Assembly (NCBI GenBank): GCA_015064015.1 | Contig: SVTB01000003.1 | Location: forward strand, 1 to 43,229 | Direction: 5' to 3' | Origin: Oscillospiraceae bacterium | Lineage (GTDB): Bacteria > Bacillota > Clostridia > Oscillospirales > CAG-272 | DNA: 43,229 nucleotides | In this document: piece by piece, positions 1-9,685 of the stretch | Numbering within the stretch: the stretch's first letter is position 1 | Layout: each line of letters starts with the position of its first letter | Notes under the pieces: model-generated | Seen by the model: only the letters and a program-made list of their open reading frames with translations | What the model was told of the DNA's origin: nothing | Databases searched by the model: none | Made by a program: the position numbers and the translations under genes

Positions 1-15
1 TTAGTGAGGCTTGGC

Positions 16-87
16 TGGGGCACTAGGATTCGAACCTAGGAAATGACGGAGTCAGAGTCCGTTGCCTTACCGCTTGGCGATGCCCCA
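16..87 (-). tRNA. tRNA-Gln (anticodon CTG)
   Basis: Reverse complement TGGGGCATCGCCAAGCGGTAAGGCAACGGACTCTGACTCCGTCATTTCCTAGGTTCGAATCCTAGTGCCCCA folds as a cloverleaf; acceptor TGGGGCA/TGCCCCA, T-arm GGTTCGAATCC, anticodon loop CTCTGAC gives CTG. Confidence 0.95.
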
Positions 88-199
88 ATATTTTCAACAG
101 ACGCTATTATAGCAGATGTCTGTCTGTTTGTCAAGGGTTTTTTGGAAAAAAGTTGAAATATTTTTAGGATTATGTGGAATCGTAAGCCCTTACGCAGAT

Positions 200-1429
200 T
201 CAGGGCTTACGATTGTAGGATATCCGTTTTTGCGCTTCTTTAATCAGTTGCTCTTTGGTATTTTTTACAGGGTTCGAGAGAACGATTTCCAAAAGGGCTG
301 ACAGCATTTCACCCACGGCCCGTCCTTTGGGTACGCCCAAGGACATCAAGGTTTTGCCATCAATGGCCAGGTCGGAAAGGCACACGCAGTCTTCGGCGCT
401 TTCGGATGACGCGACCAGCTCTTGAAGAGCGCTTGTTTCCGCACCGTGGGCGGCGGCGACCAACAAAAGGGGAAGGGCGAGGGTACCGTATTCCTTACGC
501 AAGCGGCGGGCAGACAATGGGGAGATATCCGGGGGAATTTGCCCTTGGGAGAGGGCGCGGATGGCATGGGAGATTTCATTGGAAAGCTTGAGGCTTCGGA
601 TGTTTTCATTCAGTTGATCGAGGGGCATTTGCCACAAAAGGCAGGCGCAGCGAAGGGCGAAATCGGGCGGCAAGGAGCGTAGATTGCCTGTGCCGTGGGG
701 CGATATGCCTTCGGGCAGAACGTGTGGCATCAGGCCGAGCTCCGACAAGAGTTTTGCGCCTCGCGCAGGGGATGGGCTTTCGAGGATCTTTTGAAATTCC
801 ACGCTGATGCGCTCGCGGGATATGCGCGAAAGACCGTGTCCGCAATCCCTGAGGGCAGCGAGGGTGTCGGGGTGGATATTAAACCCCAATTTAACGGCAA
901 AGCGCACGCCGCGCAGAACCCTGAGGGCATCTTCGGTGAGGCGTGTATGAGGATCGCCCACACAGCGGATGAGCTTGTTTTTGAGATCGGCTTGTCCGCT
1001 GAACAGGTCGATGACGGTGAAGGTTTGACCGTCTTTATTCAACTCAGCGGCCATGGCGTTGACGGTGAAATCGCGGCGGGAGAGATCGTCGGTGAGGTTG
1101 CGCGTAAAGCTGACGCCATCAGGGTGTCGGCCATCGCTGTACCCCCCCTCGGTGCGGCAGGTGGTACACTCCACGGGGCCGTCATCGGTCAGTACCGTGA
1201 CTGTACCGTGGGCGATGCCCGTGGGGATGACGCGATAGCCCAAAGTCTTGCAGAGACTCATGGTTTCTTCGGGGATCGTGGTCACGGCCACGTCCCAATC
1301 ATGGGGCGTGATTCCCATGAGGGCGTCACGAACACAGCCCCCTACGGGATACGCGCCGATGCCGGCTTCTTTGAATCGAAATAAAAGGGCTTTGACCGCC
1401 GGTGGGCAGGGAAGGATGAAGTGTTTCAT
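200..1429 (-). CDS. cca: CCA tRNA nucleotidyltransferase / poly(A) polymerase family
   Basis: Internal start MKHFILPCPPAVKALL; motifs YPVGGCVRDALMG, HDWDVAVTT, RRDFTVNAMA, LRGVRFAVKLGF typical of class II CCA-adding enzymes. The upstream 91 codons of the ORF-track call are repeat-element leader. Confidence 0.93.
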   Translation of the reverse strand: MKHFILPCPPAVKALLFRFKEAGIGAYPVGGCVRDALMGITPHDWDVAVTTIPEETMSLCKTLGYRVIPTGIAHGTVTVLTDDGPVECTTCRTEGGYSDGRHPDGVSFTRNLTDDLSRRDFTVNAMAAELNKDGQTFTVIDLFSGQADLKNKLIRCVGDPHTRLTEDALRVLRGVRFAVKLGFNIHPDTLAALRDCGHGLSRISRERISVEFQKILESPSPARGAKLLSELGLMPHVLPEGISPHGTGNLRSLPPDFALRCACLLWQMPLDQLNENIRSLKLSNEISHAIRALSQGQIPPDISPLSARRLRKEYGTLALPLLLVAAAHGAETSALQELVASSESAEDCVCLSDLAIDGKTLMSLGVPKGRAVGEMLSALLEIVLSNPVKNTKEQLIKEAQKRISYNRKP

Positions 1430-1446
1430 GGTGGCTCCTATAGCGA

Positions 1447-1647
1447 TAAATTGTTGTTTATCAGGGGCTTTGCCCCTGAACCCCACCAAGAACCTTTTTG
1501 GAAAAAGGTTCTTGGAACTCCCAAAACTTTTCATAAAACATATATTTATCAATGATATTTTTCTTTTTTGAAAGTTCTTGGAGGTGGTTTGGAGGAACCT
1601 TCTTTCAAGAAGGTTCCTCCAAGCGTACCCCCATAAACAACAATTTA
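1447..1647. repeat. Paired-hairpin intergenic element, copy A, bounded by 15-bp perfect terminal inverted repeats
   Basis: TAAATTGTTGTTTAT (1447-1461) and its exact reverse complement ATAAACAACAATTTA (1633-1647); hairpins CAGGGGC-TTT-GCCCCTG (1462-1478), CCAAGAACCTTTTT-GG-AAAAAGGTTCTTGG (1486-1515), TTGGAGGAACCTTCTT-TC-AAGAAGGTTCCTCCAA (1589-1622). Confidence 0.85.
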
Positions 1648-1667
1648 CGGAAACTGCACTTTTTCTT

Positions 1668-1696
1668 ATCATACCACGATCTCTGTCCCTTGTCAA
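1668..1696 (-). promoter_or_regulatory. Predicted sigma-A promoter of cca
   Basis: Minus strand TTGACA (1696-1691), 17-nt spacer, TATGAT (1673-1668). Confidence 0.65.
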
Positions 1697-1736
1697 GCGC
1701 AAACGGCTACTTCATGGAATTTCCTATAAAAAACTA

Positions 1737-1765
1737 TTGACTTTCCAGCCGAACAGCAGTATAAT
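1737..1765 (+). promoter_or_regulatory. Predicted sigma-A promoter of iorAB
   Basis: TTGACT (1737-1742), 17-nt spacer, TATAAT (1760-1765). Confidence 0.75.
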
Positions 1766-1828
1766 ATTAAAATAACCCTTATAGTATGAAAGGAAAACAT
1801 TCTGCAAAAGGGATGTTTCGATCGCACC

Positions 1829-3592
1829 ATGAAAAAACAACTGATGCTGGGCAACGAAGCCGCGGCGCGGGGGCTTTTTGAGGCGGGCTGCCGTCTCGTG
1901 TCCTCCTATCCCGGCACGCCGTCCACCGAAATAACCGAATTCGCTGCCGAGTACGACGAAGTGTACTGCGAATGGGCACCCAATGAGAAGGTGGCTATGG
2001 AGGTAGCGTTTGGCGCCTCGCTCAAGGGCGCACGCTCGGCCTGCGCCATGAAGCACGTGGGCTTGAACGTCGCCGCAGATCCCCTTTATACCATGTCCTA
2101 TACGGGTGTCAACGCGGGTCTTGTAGTTTGTGTGGCCGATGACCCCGGGATGCACTCTTCTCAAAATGAGCAGGATTCTCGCCATCACGCCATTGCTGCC
2201 AAGGTTCCCATGCTGGAGCCCTCGGATTCTGCCGAGGCGCTGGCCATGATAAAGGCCGCTTTTGATCTGTCGGAGCAGTTTGATACCCCTGTGATCTTCC
2301 GCACTTGTACTCGCATCGCTCATTCCCAGAGCCTTGTGACCCTTTCTGACCGCGCGGAGATCCCCCTGCGCCCCTACGTCAAGGAGCCGCAAAAGTACAT
2401 CATGGCACCTGCCAACGCCATCCGCCGTCATCCCGTGGTAGAAGCAAGAACCCTGGCACTCACCGAGTATGCTGAGACTTGCGCCCTTAACCGAGTGGAG
2501 CTTGCTGCCGATGGCAACACCACCCTGGGCATCATCTGTTCGGGTACTTGCTACCAGTATGTCCGAGAGGTGTTCGGCGATACGGTCAATATCCTCAAGC
2601 TGGGTCTGGTCAATCCCCTTCCTGTGAATCTTATCACGGATTTTGCCGCTAAGGTAGACCGGCTGGTGGTCTTTGAAGAGCTTGATCCGGTTATCGAAAC
2701 TCATTGCCGCAACATTGGCGTGAGTGTAGAAGGAAAGAGCCTGTTCCCTATGGTGGGCGAGTTCTCTCAAAATCTGCTTCGCACCGCTTTGGGTCTGCCT
2801 GTGTCTGAGACGGTGACCGCCGACGAGGCCATTCCCGTTCGTCCTCCTGTCATGTGCGCCGGCTGTCCTCACAGAGGCTTGTTCTACACCCTGTCCAAGC
2901 ACAAGGTGACCGTTATCGGTGATATCGGATGTTATACCTTGGGCATGGCCGCGCCCCTCAACGCCGTTGACTCGGTGCTGTGTATGGGTGCATCTGTGTC
3001 GGGTGTGCACGGTTTCAACAAGATCGGCGGTGCCGAGACCGAGAGCAAGACCGTGGCTGTCATTGGTGACTCTACCTTCATGCACTCCGGTATGACGGGT
3101 CTTGTCAATGTCGCTTACAATGCTTCGAATTCTACTGTTATCATTTTGGACAACTCCATCACGGGTATGACGGGTCATCAGCAGAACCCCACCACGGGCT
3201 ACAGCATCAAAGGAGATCCTGCTACCAAGGTGGATCTGGAAGCCTTTTGCCGCGCCGTGGGCATCGACCGTGTGACGGTTGTTGATCCCTACGATTTGGC
3301 CGCTTGCGAGAAGGTTATCACCGAGGAACTGACCGCTGAGGGCCCGGGTGTCATTATTTCCCGCCGTCCTTGCGTTCTGCTCAAGACCGTCAAGGCCAAG
3401 CCCGCCCTGACCGTGGACAAAGACGCTTGCCGTTCTTGCAAAAAGTGCATGAAGCTGGGCTGTCCCGCCATCCACATGGAAGGCGAAGGCAAGACCGCCA
3501 AGGCTGTTATTGACACCACTCTTTGCGTGGGTTGCGGCGTGTGCGAGCAAATGTGCGCCTTCGGTGCCATTCAGAATCAGGAGGGCAAGTGA
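1829..3592 (+). CDS. iorA: Indolepyruvate ferredoxin oxidoreductase, alpha subunit
   Basis: N-terminal GNEAAARGLFEAGCRLVSSYPGTPSTEI; PPVMCAGCPHRGLFY; TPP region GDIGCYTLG...GDSTFMHSGM; C-terminal [4Fe-4S] motifs CRSCKKCMKLGCP and CVGCGVCEQMC. Confidence 0.95.
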   Translation: MKKQLMLGNEAAARGLFEAGCRLVSSYPGTPSTEITEFAAEYDEVYCEWAPNEKVAMEVAFGASLKGARSACAMKHVGLNVAADPLYTMSYTGVNAGLVVCVADDPGMHSSQNEQDSRHHAIAAKVPMLEPSDSAEALAMIKAAFDLSEQFDTPVIFRTCTRIAHSQSLVTLSDRAEIPLRPYVKEPQKYIMAPANAIRRHPVVEARTLALTEYAETCALNRVELAADGNTTLGIICSGTCYQYVREVFGDTVNILKLGLVNPLPVNLITDFAAKVDRLVVFEELDPVIETHCRNIGVSVEGKSLFPMVGEFSQNLLRTALGLPVSETVTADEAIPVRPPVMCAGCPHRGLFYTLSKHKVTVIGDIGCYTLGMAAPLNAVDSVLCMGASVSGVHGFNKIGGAETESKTVAVIGDSTFMHSGMTGLVNVAYNASNSTVIILDNSITGMTGHQQNPTTGYSIKGDPATKVDLEAFCRAVGIDRVTVVDPYDLAACEKVITEELTAEGPGVIISRRPCVLLKTVKAKPALTVDKDACRSCKKCMKLGCPAIHMEGEGKTAKAVIDTTLCVGCGVCEQMCAFGAIQNQEGK

Positions 3593-3593
3593 T

Positions 3594-4166
3594 ATGGAAA
3601 CCAAGAATATCATGATCGTGGGCGTGGGTGGACAAGGCTCACTCCTGGCCTCCAAGCTGCTGGGTCACCTGCTTTGCGAGGAAGGCTATGACGTAAAAGT
3701 TTCCGAGGTGCATGGCATGAGCCAGCGCGGCGGTAGTGTGGTGACATATGTTCGCTACGGCGATTGCGTGGCATCTCCTATCATTGACAAGGGCGAGGCG
3801 GATTTTATTGTCTCTTTTGAAAAGCTGGAGGCCGCTCGTTGGGTATCTTACCTGAAAAACGGAGGCCGTATGGTGGTCAACACCCGCGAGACTGATCCCA
3901 TGCCTGTTATCACGGGTGCAGCGAAATATCCCCACGAGGTGCTGGAAGGGCTTAAAGCCAAGGGCATTATCATGGATGACATGGATGCTTTGGCGCTGGC
4001 CGAGGAAGCCGGCTCCGCCAAGGCTGTGAATATTGTTTTGATGGGAAGATTATCCTGCTATTTCCCCGAGATTTCCGAAGAAAAGTGGCTCTCCGCCATT
4101 GAGGCCTGCGTTAAGCCCAAGTTCGTGGAATTGAACAAAAAGGCTTTCGCTTTGGGTCGTGGTTGA
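3594..4166 (+). CDS. iorB: Indolepyruvate ferredoxin oxidoreductase, beta subunit
   Basis: METKNIMIVGVGGQGSLLASKLLGHLL...VSEVHGMSQRGGSVVTYVRYG, pyruvate-ferredoxin oxidoreductase gamma-domain signature; starts 1 nt after the iorA stop. Confidence 0.94.
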   Translation: METKNIMIVGVGGQGSLLASKLLGHLLCEEGYDVKVSEVHGMSQRGGSVVTYVRYGDCVASPIIDKGEADFIVSFEKLEAARWVSYLKNGGRMVVNTRETDPMPVITGAAKYPHEVLEGLKAKGIIMDDMDALALAEEAGSAKAVNIVLMGRLSCYFPEISEEKWLSAIEACVKPKFVELNKKAFALGRG

Positions 4167-4230
4167 TAGGTAAGAATTTATTTGCTTGCATATACTATCC
4201 TTATCACGCATATACCAAGGAGTTTTCGAT

Positions 4231-5076
4231 ATGAAAAATCTCGCTTACTACAACGGCAAAATTGCCCCTGTTGAAGAAATGATGGTTCCTTTCAACGACC
4301 GTGTTCACTTCTTCGGCGATGGCATCTACGACGTAACCTACACCCGAAACTACAAGCCGTTCGCCCTGTCTGAGCACTTGGACCGTCTTTACGGCTGTGC
4401 CCATAAGCTGGACATTAAGATTCCTCACTCCAAGGAGGAGTTGACGCGCATCCTCACGGATCTCTTCCCTCGTCTGGACACGGGCGAGCAGTTTGTTTAT
4501 CTTCAAGTGACAAGAGGCACCCAGGACAGAAACCACACTTATCCCGAGGATCAGGTGGGCAATCTCTGGATCATGCTTCGTCCCGGCTCCCTCAAGGATG
4601 TCCGTATGGAGGTGAAGGCCATCACCACCGAGGACACCCGCTTCTTCCATTGTGATATCAAAACGCTCAATCTCCTTCCTGCCGTCATGTATTCTCAGAT
4701 GGCTGAGCGCGCAGGGGTGTACGAAACCATCCTTTATCGCAAGCCCGATCGCGTGACCGAGTGTGCTCACGCTAACGTGCATATCATCAATCAGCGCGGT
4801 GCGTTCCAAACGGCCCCCTTGGACAATCTGATTTTGCCCGGTATTGCTCGCGCGCATTTGATCAAGGCCTGCAAGGCTCTGGGCTATCCCGTGGAGGAAA
4901 CCCCCTTCACCTTGGATGAGCTGATGAATGCAAAAGAGGTCATCATCTCTTCTTCCAGCGCCATCGGCCTGCGCTGCGTGGAGATCGATGGTAAGCCTGT
5001 TGGCAGAGGTGCCGAGGAAATGCTTTATAACATTCAGGACTGGGTTCTGGATGAATTTATGAAGGAAACCAATTAA
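4231..5076 (+). CDS. Class IV PLP aminotransferase (D-amino-acid / branched-chain aminotransferase family)
   Basis: MKNLAYYNGKIAPVEEMMVPFNDRVHFFGDGIYDVTYT...DIKTLNLLPAVM...ITECAHANVHII-type motif; RBS AAGGAG upstream. Confidence 0.88.
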   Translation: MKNLAYYNGKIAPVEEMMVPFNDRVHFFGDGIYDVTYTRNYKPFALSEHLDRLYGCAHKLDIKIPHSKEELTRILTDLFPRLDTGEQFVYLQVTRGTQDRNHTYPEDQVGNLWIMLRPGSLKDVRMEVKAITTEDTRFFHCDIKTLNLLPAVMYSQMAERAGVYETILYRKPDRVTECAHANVHIINQRGAFQTAPLDNLILPGIARAHLIKACKALGYPVEETPFTLDELMNAKEVIISSSSAIGLRCVEIDGKPVGRGAEEMLYNIQDWVLDEFMKETN

Positions 5077-5119
5077 GCGCTCCTTAGATACCCAAAACAA
5101 AGAAAGGAAGTATTCCCCC

Positions 5120-7726
5120 ATGAAAAGAAACACCCGCATTTGGCTGACAGCTACCCTGCTGGCACTTTTCTTGATCGTAGGTCTTGTGGCTTGTACCCAA
5201 GGCCCTGAGGTGCCCGGTACTGATGCCGGCACCGACAAGGAGACTGTTGCCGAAACCGTACCCTCCCATGAAACGGGCGACGCAACCGAAGAGCCCGGTC
5301 AGGAGACAAACGCTCCCGTTGCCGGCACTGAAATGCCTACCGAGGAGCCCACCGAGATACCCACCGAAGCACCCGTTGAAGAAGAAACCGCTTTGGTCGT
5401 TGACTTCAATGCGCTTAACCTTAAATTCCTCAAAGGCTGTTTTAACGGTGCAAACCAGACAAACGTAGCTGTGGAAAGCGATGATGACGGTGAGCAGTAC
5501 GTAGCTCTTTCCACCAGCGTGGCCAACGCTACCGATCCTTTCGTTACCTTTAACCTCCGCAATTTCTTGTCCAGGGCCGACATGGAGGCTATCGAGGCTG
5601 ATGAATTTAATTACATCATTTTGAAGGTGCGTGCAAAGAATTGCTCCACCGGTACCTTTAACCTCTACTACTTTGCGGGCGGTGTCAGCGGTGCGACCCC
5701 CGGTATGGAAGCGTCTGCCGGCTTTGATGTCAGCGAGGAAGGCTGGCAGTATATCCTTTTCGATATGAGAGATAAGCCTTCTTGGACGGGCCAGGTTACC
5801 GGCTTCCGTATGGACTATATGATGACCGCCGTCAATGAGGGAGAGACTCTGCAGATTGCCGAGATCCAGTTCCTCGACTCTGCGGACGCTTACTACAAGC
5901 AGTTCGACGTGGATTGGGATGACAAGGGCTTTGATATTTCCGATGAGGATAAAGCCAAGGCCGAGGAGCTTTTGAACTCCACCCAGAAGCCCACCACGGG
6001 TTACGACAGCTACACCAAGGAGAATGGCGCCAACGAGGATGCCACACTCAAGCTGTGGTTTGACCATATGTATACCCGCGCTCCCCAGAGCGGATTTACC
6101 GTAAAGGAAAACAACATCTCCTACCTGATCCAGATGGCCAAGAACGAGACCGAGGGCTGCCAGTTTATCCTGGCTCCCGATGCCGACGTGACCGGTCTCA
6201 AGGTCTACATTACCGATTTCAAGAACGCCGATGGCGATACCCTCAAGACCGAGCTTCATTGGGGTTATTACTTCAATATTTTGGACCAGATGCTCATTGA
6301 TCCTCTGCCTCCCGTCAGCTATACCCCCGAAGAGGGTATGCTGGATTGGGTGAACGGCGGCAACGGTCGCGGTGAGGCCATCGACAACCTCCAGAAGTAC
6401 AACGGCTTTGACATTAAGGCAGGACAATCTCAGTCCTTTGTCATCAAGGCTACCACCACCGCGGATTCCAAGGCCGGTGAGTATGCGGCTACACTGACCG
6501 TGGTGGATGCCAACGGCAACGAGGTCAAGAAGGCGACCGTCTTTACTTACGTCTGGAACTTTGTGCTGGACGATGCTTCCTCTTGTAAGACCCTCATGGA
6601 TATGAGCGCTTATGAGGTTTACATGACCTATTTTGATTTTGCCGCCGATCTGTCCAACTGGAGAGGCGAGAATCTGGGCGAGGTTTACTATAACTTCCTC
6701 CTGGATTATCGCGTCAACTGCTACAGCCTGCCTTTCGAGAACGAAGACGGCTCCTTCTCCGATTCCCGACTCTTGGAATACCTGAACAATCCTCGCGTCC
6801 AGGCCTTCCAGCCGCTCGGTTGGGCTAAGGAGATCGTGCCTTGGAAGGTAGCCAATGCCTATGCGTTCCTGTCTCAAAAAGAGGAATGGCTGGAGAAGGC
6901 TTACTTCTATCCCGTTGACGAGCCCGGTAGTGTTAGCCGTCTGGACGATATCAACAACTACGGTAAGATGCTGGGAGAAAACTTCCCCGGTTACAAGCTC
7001 ATCGCCCCCATGCACGTCAACTATGCCACCTCTCAGGGCGACTTCTTCTCTTACGTCACAAGCTCCGTCAACGTATGGTGCCCCAAGACCTTCTTCTTCA
7101 ACACCTTTGCCGAGTGGTTGGACAATCAGGATCTCTACTATGGCACCACGCCTCAGCTGGAAGAAAAGCTGGATTCTCTGCGCGACCGTTTCTGGGCCGA
7201 GCAGGAGGGCGGTGACGAGGTTTGGTGGTATGTGACCAGATTCCCCAATGATCCTGAGATCACCCTGATCATCAATACCGAAGCAGTCAACATTCGTACC
7301 CTCTTCTGGCAGCAGAAGCTCTACAATGTGGATGGCTTCCTGTACTATCTCGTCAACCACTGGGGCAACGGTTCTGACCGTTATTGGATCCCCTCTGCCG
7401 ATAAGTGGTATCAAGGTATGGACGCTATGCACGAGATCAACGATGCCTACCCCTACGAAGTGTACGGTAATGGTATCCTCATCTACAGCGGTGTGTACTT
7501 TGCACAGACCGATCCCGTGGCTAGCCTCCGCTTGGAGTCCGTTCGTGACGGTATCGAGGACTTCGAGTACTTGACCATGCTGGAGGAGATCTACGGCAAG
7601 GACGTAGTAGATGCCATCATTACCAAGTGGACCACCGGCCTTGGTGAATACAACACCGATGCCGATGCCTTCCGTGAGCTCCGTGCTCAAGTAGGTGCTC
7701 TGCTGGAAAAGGCTTCCCAGAACTGA
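5120..7726 (+). CDS. Secreted lipoprotein with DUF4091 / GH123-like glycoside hydrolase domain
   Basis: Lipobox LVAC; T/E/P-rich linker; YFYPVDEPGS, WWYVTRFPNDPEITLIINTEAVNIRTLFWQQKLYNVDGFLYYLVNHWG, SLRLESVRDGIEDFEYLTMLEE resemble DUF4091/GH123. Confidence 0.75.
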   Translation: MKRNTRIWLTATLLALFLIVGLVACTQGPEVPGTDAGTDKETVAETVPSHETGDATEEPGQETNAPVAGTEMPTEEPTEIPTEAPVEEETALVVDFNALNLKFLKGCFNGANQTNVAVESDDDGEQYVALSTSVANATDPFVTFNLRNFLSRADMEAIEADEFNYIILKVRAKNCSTGTFNLYYFAGGVSGATPGMEASAGFDVSEEGWQYILFDMRDKPSWTGQVTGFRMDYMMTAVNEGETLQIAEIQFLDSADAYYKQFDVDWDDKGFDISDEDKAKAEELLNSTQKPTTGYDSYTKENGANEDATLKLWFDHMYTRAPQSGFTVKENNISYLIQMAKNETEGCQFILAPDADVTGLKVYITDFKNADGDTLKTELHWGYYFNILDQMLIDPLPPVSYTPEEGMLDWVNGGNGRGEAIDNLQKYNGFDIKAGQSQSFVIKATTTADSKAGEYAATLTVVDANGNEVKKATVFTYVWNFVLDDASSCKTLMDMSAYEVYMTYFDFAADLSNWRGENLGEVYYNFLLDYRVNCYSLPFENEDGSFSDSRLLEYLNNPRVQAFQPLGWAKEIVPWKVANAYAFLSQKEEWLEKAYFYPVDEPGSVSRLDDINNYGKMLGENFPGYKLIAPMHVNYATSQGDFFSYVTSSVNVWCPKTFFFNTFAEWLDNQDLYYGTTPQLEEKLDSLRDRFWAEQEGGDEVWWYVTRFPNDPEITLIINTEAVNIRTLFWQQKLYNVDGFLYYLVNHWGNGSDRYWIPSADKWYQGMDAMHEINDAYPYEVYGNGILIYSGVYFAQTDPVASLRLESVRDGIEDFEYLTMLEEIYGKDVVDAIITKWTTGLGEYNTDADAFRELRAQVGALLEKASQN

Positions 7727-7759
7727 TCAAAGCCCCCCACGAAGACGGGGGCAAAGCAA

Positions 7760-7796
7760 AAGCGCACAGCCCGATTGGGCTGTGCGCTTCTTTGTT
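7760..7796. terminator. Intrinsic terminator between convergent genes
   Basis: AAGCGCACAGCCC-GATT-GGGCTGTGCGCTT (13-bp perfect stem) followed by CTTTGTTT. Confidence 0.8.
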
Positions 7797-9685
7797 TATT
7801 GCCCTTTGGCCAGCCGTTCTTTTTCAAACTGCATGGAATAGAGAGCATAGTAGCGGCCTTTCATGGCCAAAAGCTCGGCATGGGTGCCTTCCTCCTTGAT
7901 CTCGCCGTGAGCCAGATAAATGATCTTGTCGGCGTGCTGAATGGTGGAAAGTCTGTGTGCTACCATGAGCATAGTGCCGATGTTCATCATTTTTTCAAGG
8001 GAATCCTGAATCAAAAGCTCGGTTTCGGTGTCGATGTTAGCGGTAGCCTCGTCCAAAATCATCACGGAAGGCTTGTGCACGATGGTACGTGCAAAGGAGA
8101 GCAGTTGACGTTGTCCCGCTGAGAAGTTGTTGCCGCGGTCACGGACTTCTTCATCCAGCCCGGCGGGGAGCTTGTTAATGAAATGGTCGGCGTTGACGTA
8201 ACGGCAAGCCTCCATAACGGTGTTGTCATCAATGCCCTCGGCACCCAACAGGATGTTGGAGCGGATGGTACCCGAGAAGAGGAATACATCCTGGAGCATC
8301 TGACCGAAATGGCGACGGAGGGAAGATATTTGAATGGTGCGGATGTCCCGTCCATCCACAAGGATCTGTCCCTTTTGGATATCCCAGTTGCGGCAGAGCA
8401 GAGAAAGGATGGTGGTTTTACCGGATCCTGTAGCACCCACAAAGGCAACGGTGTCTCCGGCGGCTACATGGAAGGATACACCCTTCAGTACCCACTCTCC
8501 CTCCTTATAAGCGAACCAGACGTCACGGAACTCGATTTCTCCCTTAACCTCTTCCAATTCTACAGCATCGGGCGCATCCTGTACCTCGGGAACCATGTCG
8601 AAGATGGTAAAGATTTTTTCTGCCGATGCGTATGCCGACTGAAGCCAGTTGAACTGCTCGGCTAAATTCTGAATGGGGTTAAAGAATTTGTTGATATAGG
8701 AGTAGAAGGTAACCACAAGACCGCCGGTGATGGTTTGTCCGAGGAACACCACGTCCTTGATCACGCCCCGTGCTGCCAAATACAAAAGACAGAGCACCGA
8801 GGAAATGTACAGCATATATACCAGCGGACGGAAGATACTGAATACCAGCATTTCACCCCGCTTGGCACGTCCTAGCTCGACATTCTTTTTGTCAAATTCA
8901 TTTTTCTTTCCTTCCTCTCGGTTGAAGATCTGAATGATCTTCATGCCCGACAGGTTTTCGGACAGGAATGTGTTGATATCGGTGGTGCCGTCCTTGACGC
9001 GGCGATAGGCCTTGCGGGAGAATTTGCGGAAGATCATGGTGAATAGCACGATGAAGGGCACGAAGCACAGCACCATGAAGGTCAGCATATAATTAAGGCA
9101 CAGCATGGCGGTGAGAACACCGATAATAACAAAGCAATTCTTGATCAGATTGACAATCAGGTTGGTGAACATCATGGAGATGGCGCCCGTATCGTTGGTT
9201 ACACGGGTAACCAGCTTGCCCACGGGAATGCTGCTGAGCTGATTGTGAGAGAGCCTTTCGATATGGACGAAGAGATCCTCGCGGATGCGGGAGACGATTT
9301 TCTGTCCTGTTTTTTGAAGGATAATGGCTTGGAAGTAGGTGCAGATCAGGGAAACGGCCAAAATTCCGGCGTACATGACAACCATGGAGAGCAGATAGGA
9401 CATTTCAAAGTCTGCCTTGATGACCTCGATGATGTGACCCATGAGAATGGGGGAGACAATATCGTAGGCGATGGAAAACAGCATGATGAAAAGCACCAAA
9501 GCAAAGCTGCCAATGTGGGGCTTAGCGTAAATGAGCAGACGGTGGGTGATCTCGCTATCCTTCATGTTACGGTCGAAGCCGATGGCTTCTTTTTGCTTGC
9601 GAATGGTCATGAAGGCCACAATGAAAATGAGGGAAACAATTCCCAAAATGCCGCCTACGGCGATCAAAGGAAAGAACTCATGCAT
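7796..9685 (-). CDS. ABC transporter ATP-binding/permease protein, half of a heterodimeric exporter
   Basis: N-terminal TM domain; Walker A GATGSGKTT; signature FSAGQRQLLSFAR; Walker B VMILDEATANID. Confidence 0.93.
   Translation of the reverse strand: MHEFFPLIAVGGILGIVSLIFIVAFMTIRKQKEAIGFDRNMKDSEITHRLLIYAKPHIGSFALVLFIMLFSIAYDIVSPILMGHIIEVIKADFEMSYLLSMVVMYAGILAVSLICTYFQAIILQKTGQKIVSRIREDLFVHIERLSHNQLSSIPVGKLVTRVTNDTGAISMMFTNLIVNLIKNCFVIIGVLTAMLCLNYMLTFMVLCFVPFIVLFTMIFRKFSRKAYRRVKDGTTDINTFLSENLSGMKIIQIFNREEGKKNEFDKKNVELGRAKRGEMLVFSIFRPLVYMLYISSVLCLLYLAARGVIKDVVFLGQTITGGLVVTFYSYINKFFNPIQNLAEQFNWLQSAYASAEKIFTIFDMVPEVQDAPDAVELEEVKGEIEFRDVWFAYKEGEWVLKGVSFHVAAGDTVAFVGATGSGKTTILSLLCRNWDIQKGQILVDGRDIRTIQISSLRRHFGQMLQDVFLFSGTIRSNILLGAEGIDDNTVMEACRYVNADHFINKLPAGLDEEVRDRGNNFSAGQRQLLSFARTIVHKPSVMILDEATANIDTETELLIQDSLEKMMNIGTMLMVAHRLSTIQHADKIIYLAHGEIKEEGTHAELLAMKGRYYALYSMQFEKERLAKGQ

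Noticed and set aside
1447-1647. Interpreting element hairpins as simple Rho-independent terminators
   Set aside because: Stems are not followed by U-tracts, occur in inverted pairs, and sit between genes expected to be co-transcribed (argC-J-B) or within a 5' leader.
1724-3655. 643-aa minus-strand ORF opposite iorA
   Set aside because: Antisense artefact; low-complexity H/G/R-rich translation, while iorA on the plus strand is unambiguous.
5084-7690. 868-aa minus-strand ORF opposite the DUF4091 lipoprotein
   Set aside because: Shadow ORF caused by codon bias; translation shows no recognisable family, and the plus strand has a signal peptide, RBS and family motifs. The equal length of both ORFs is coincidental.
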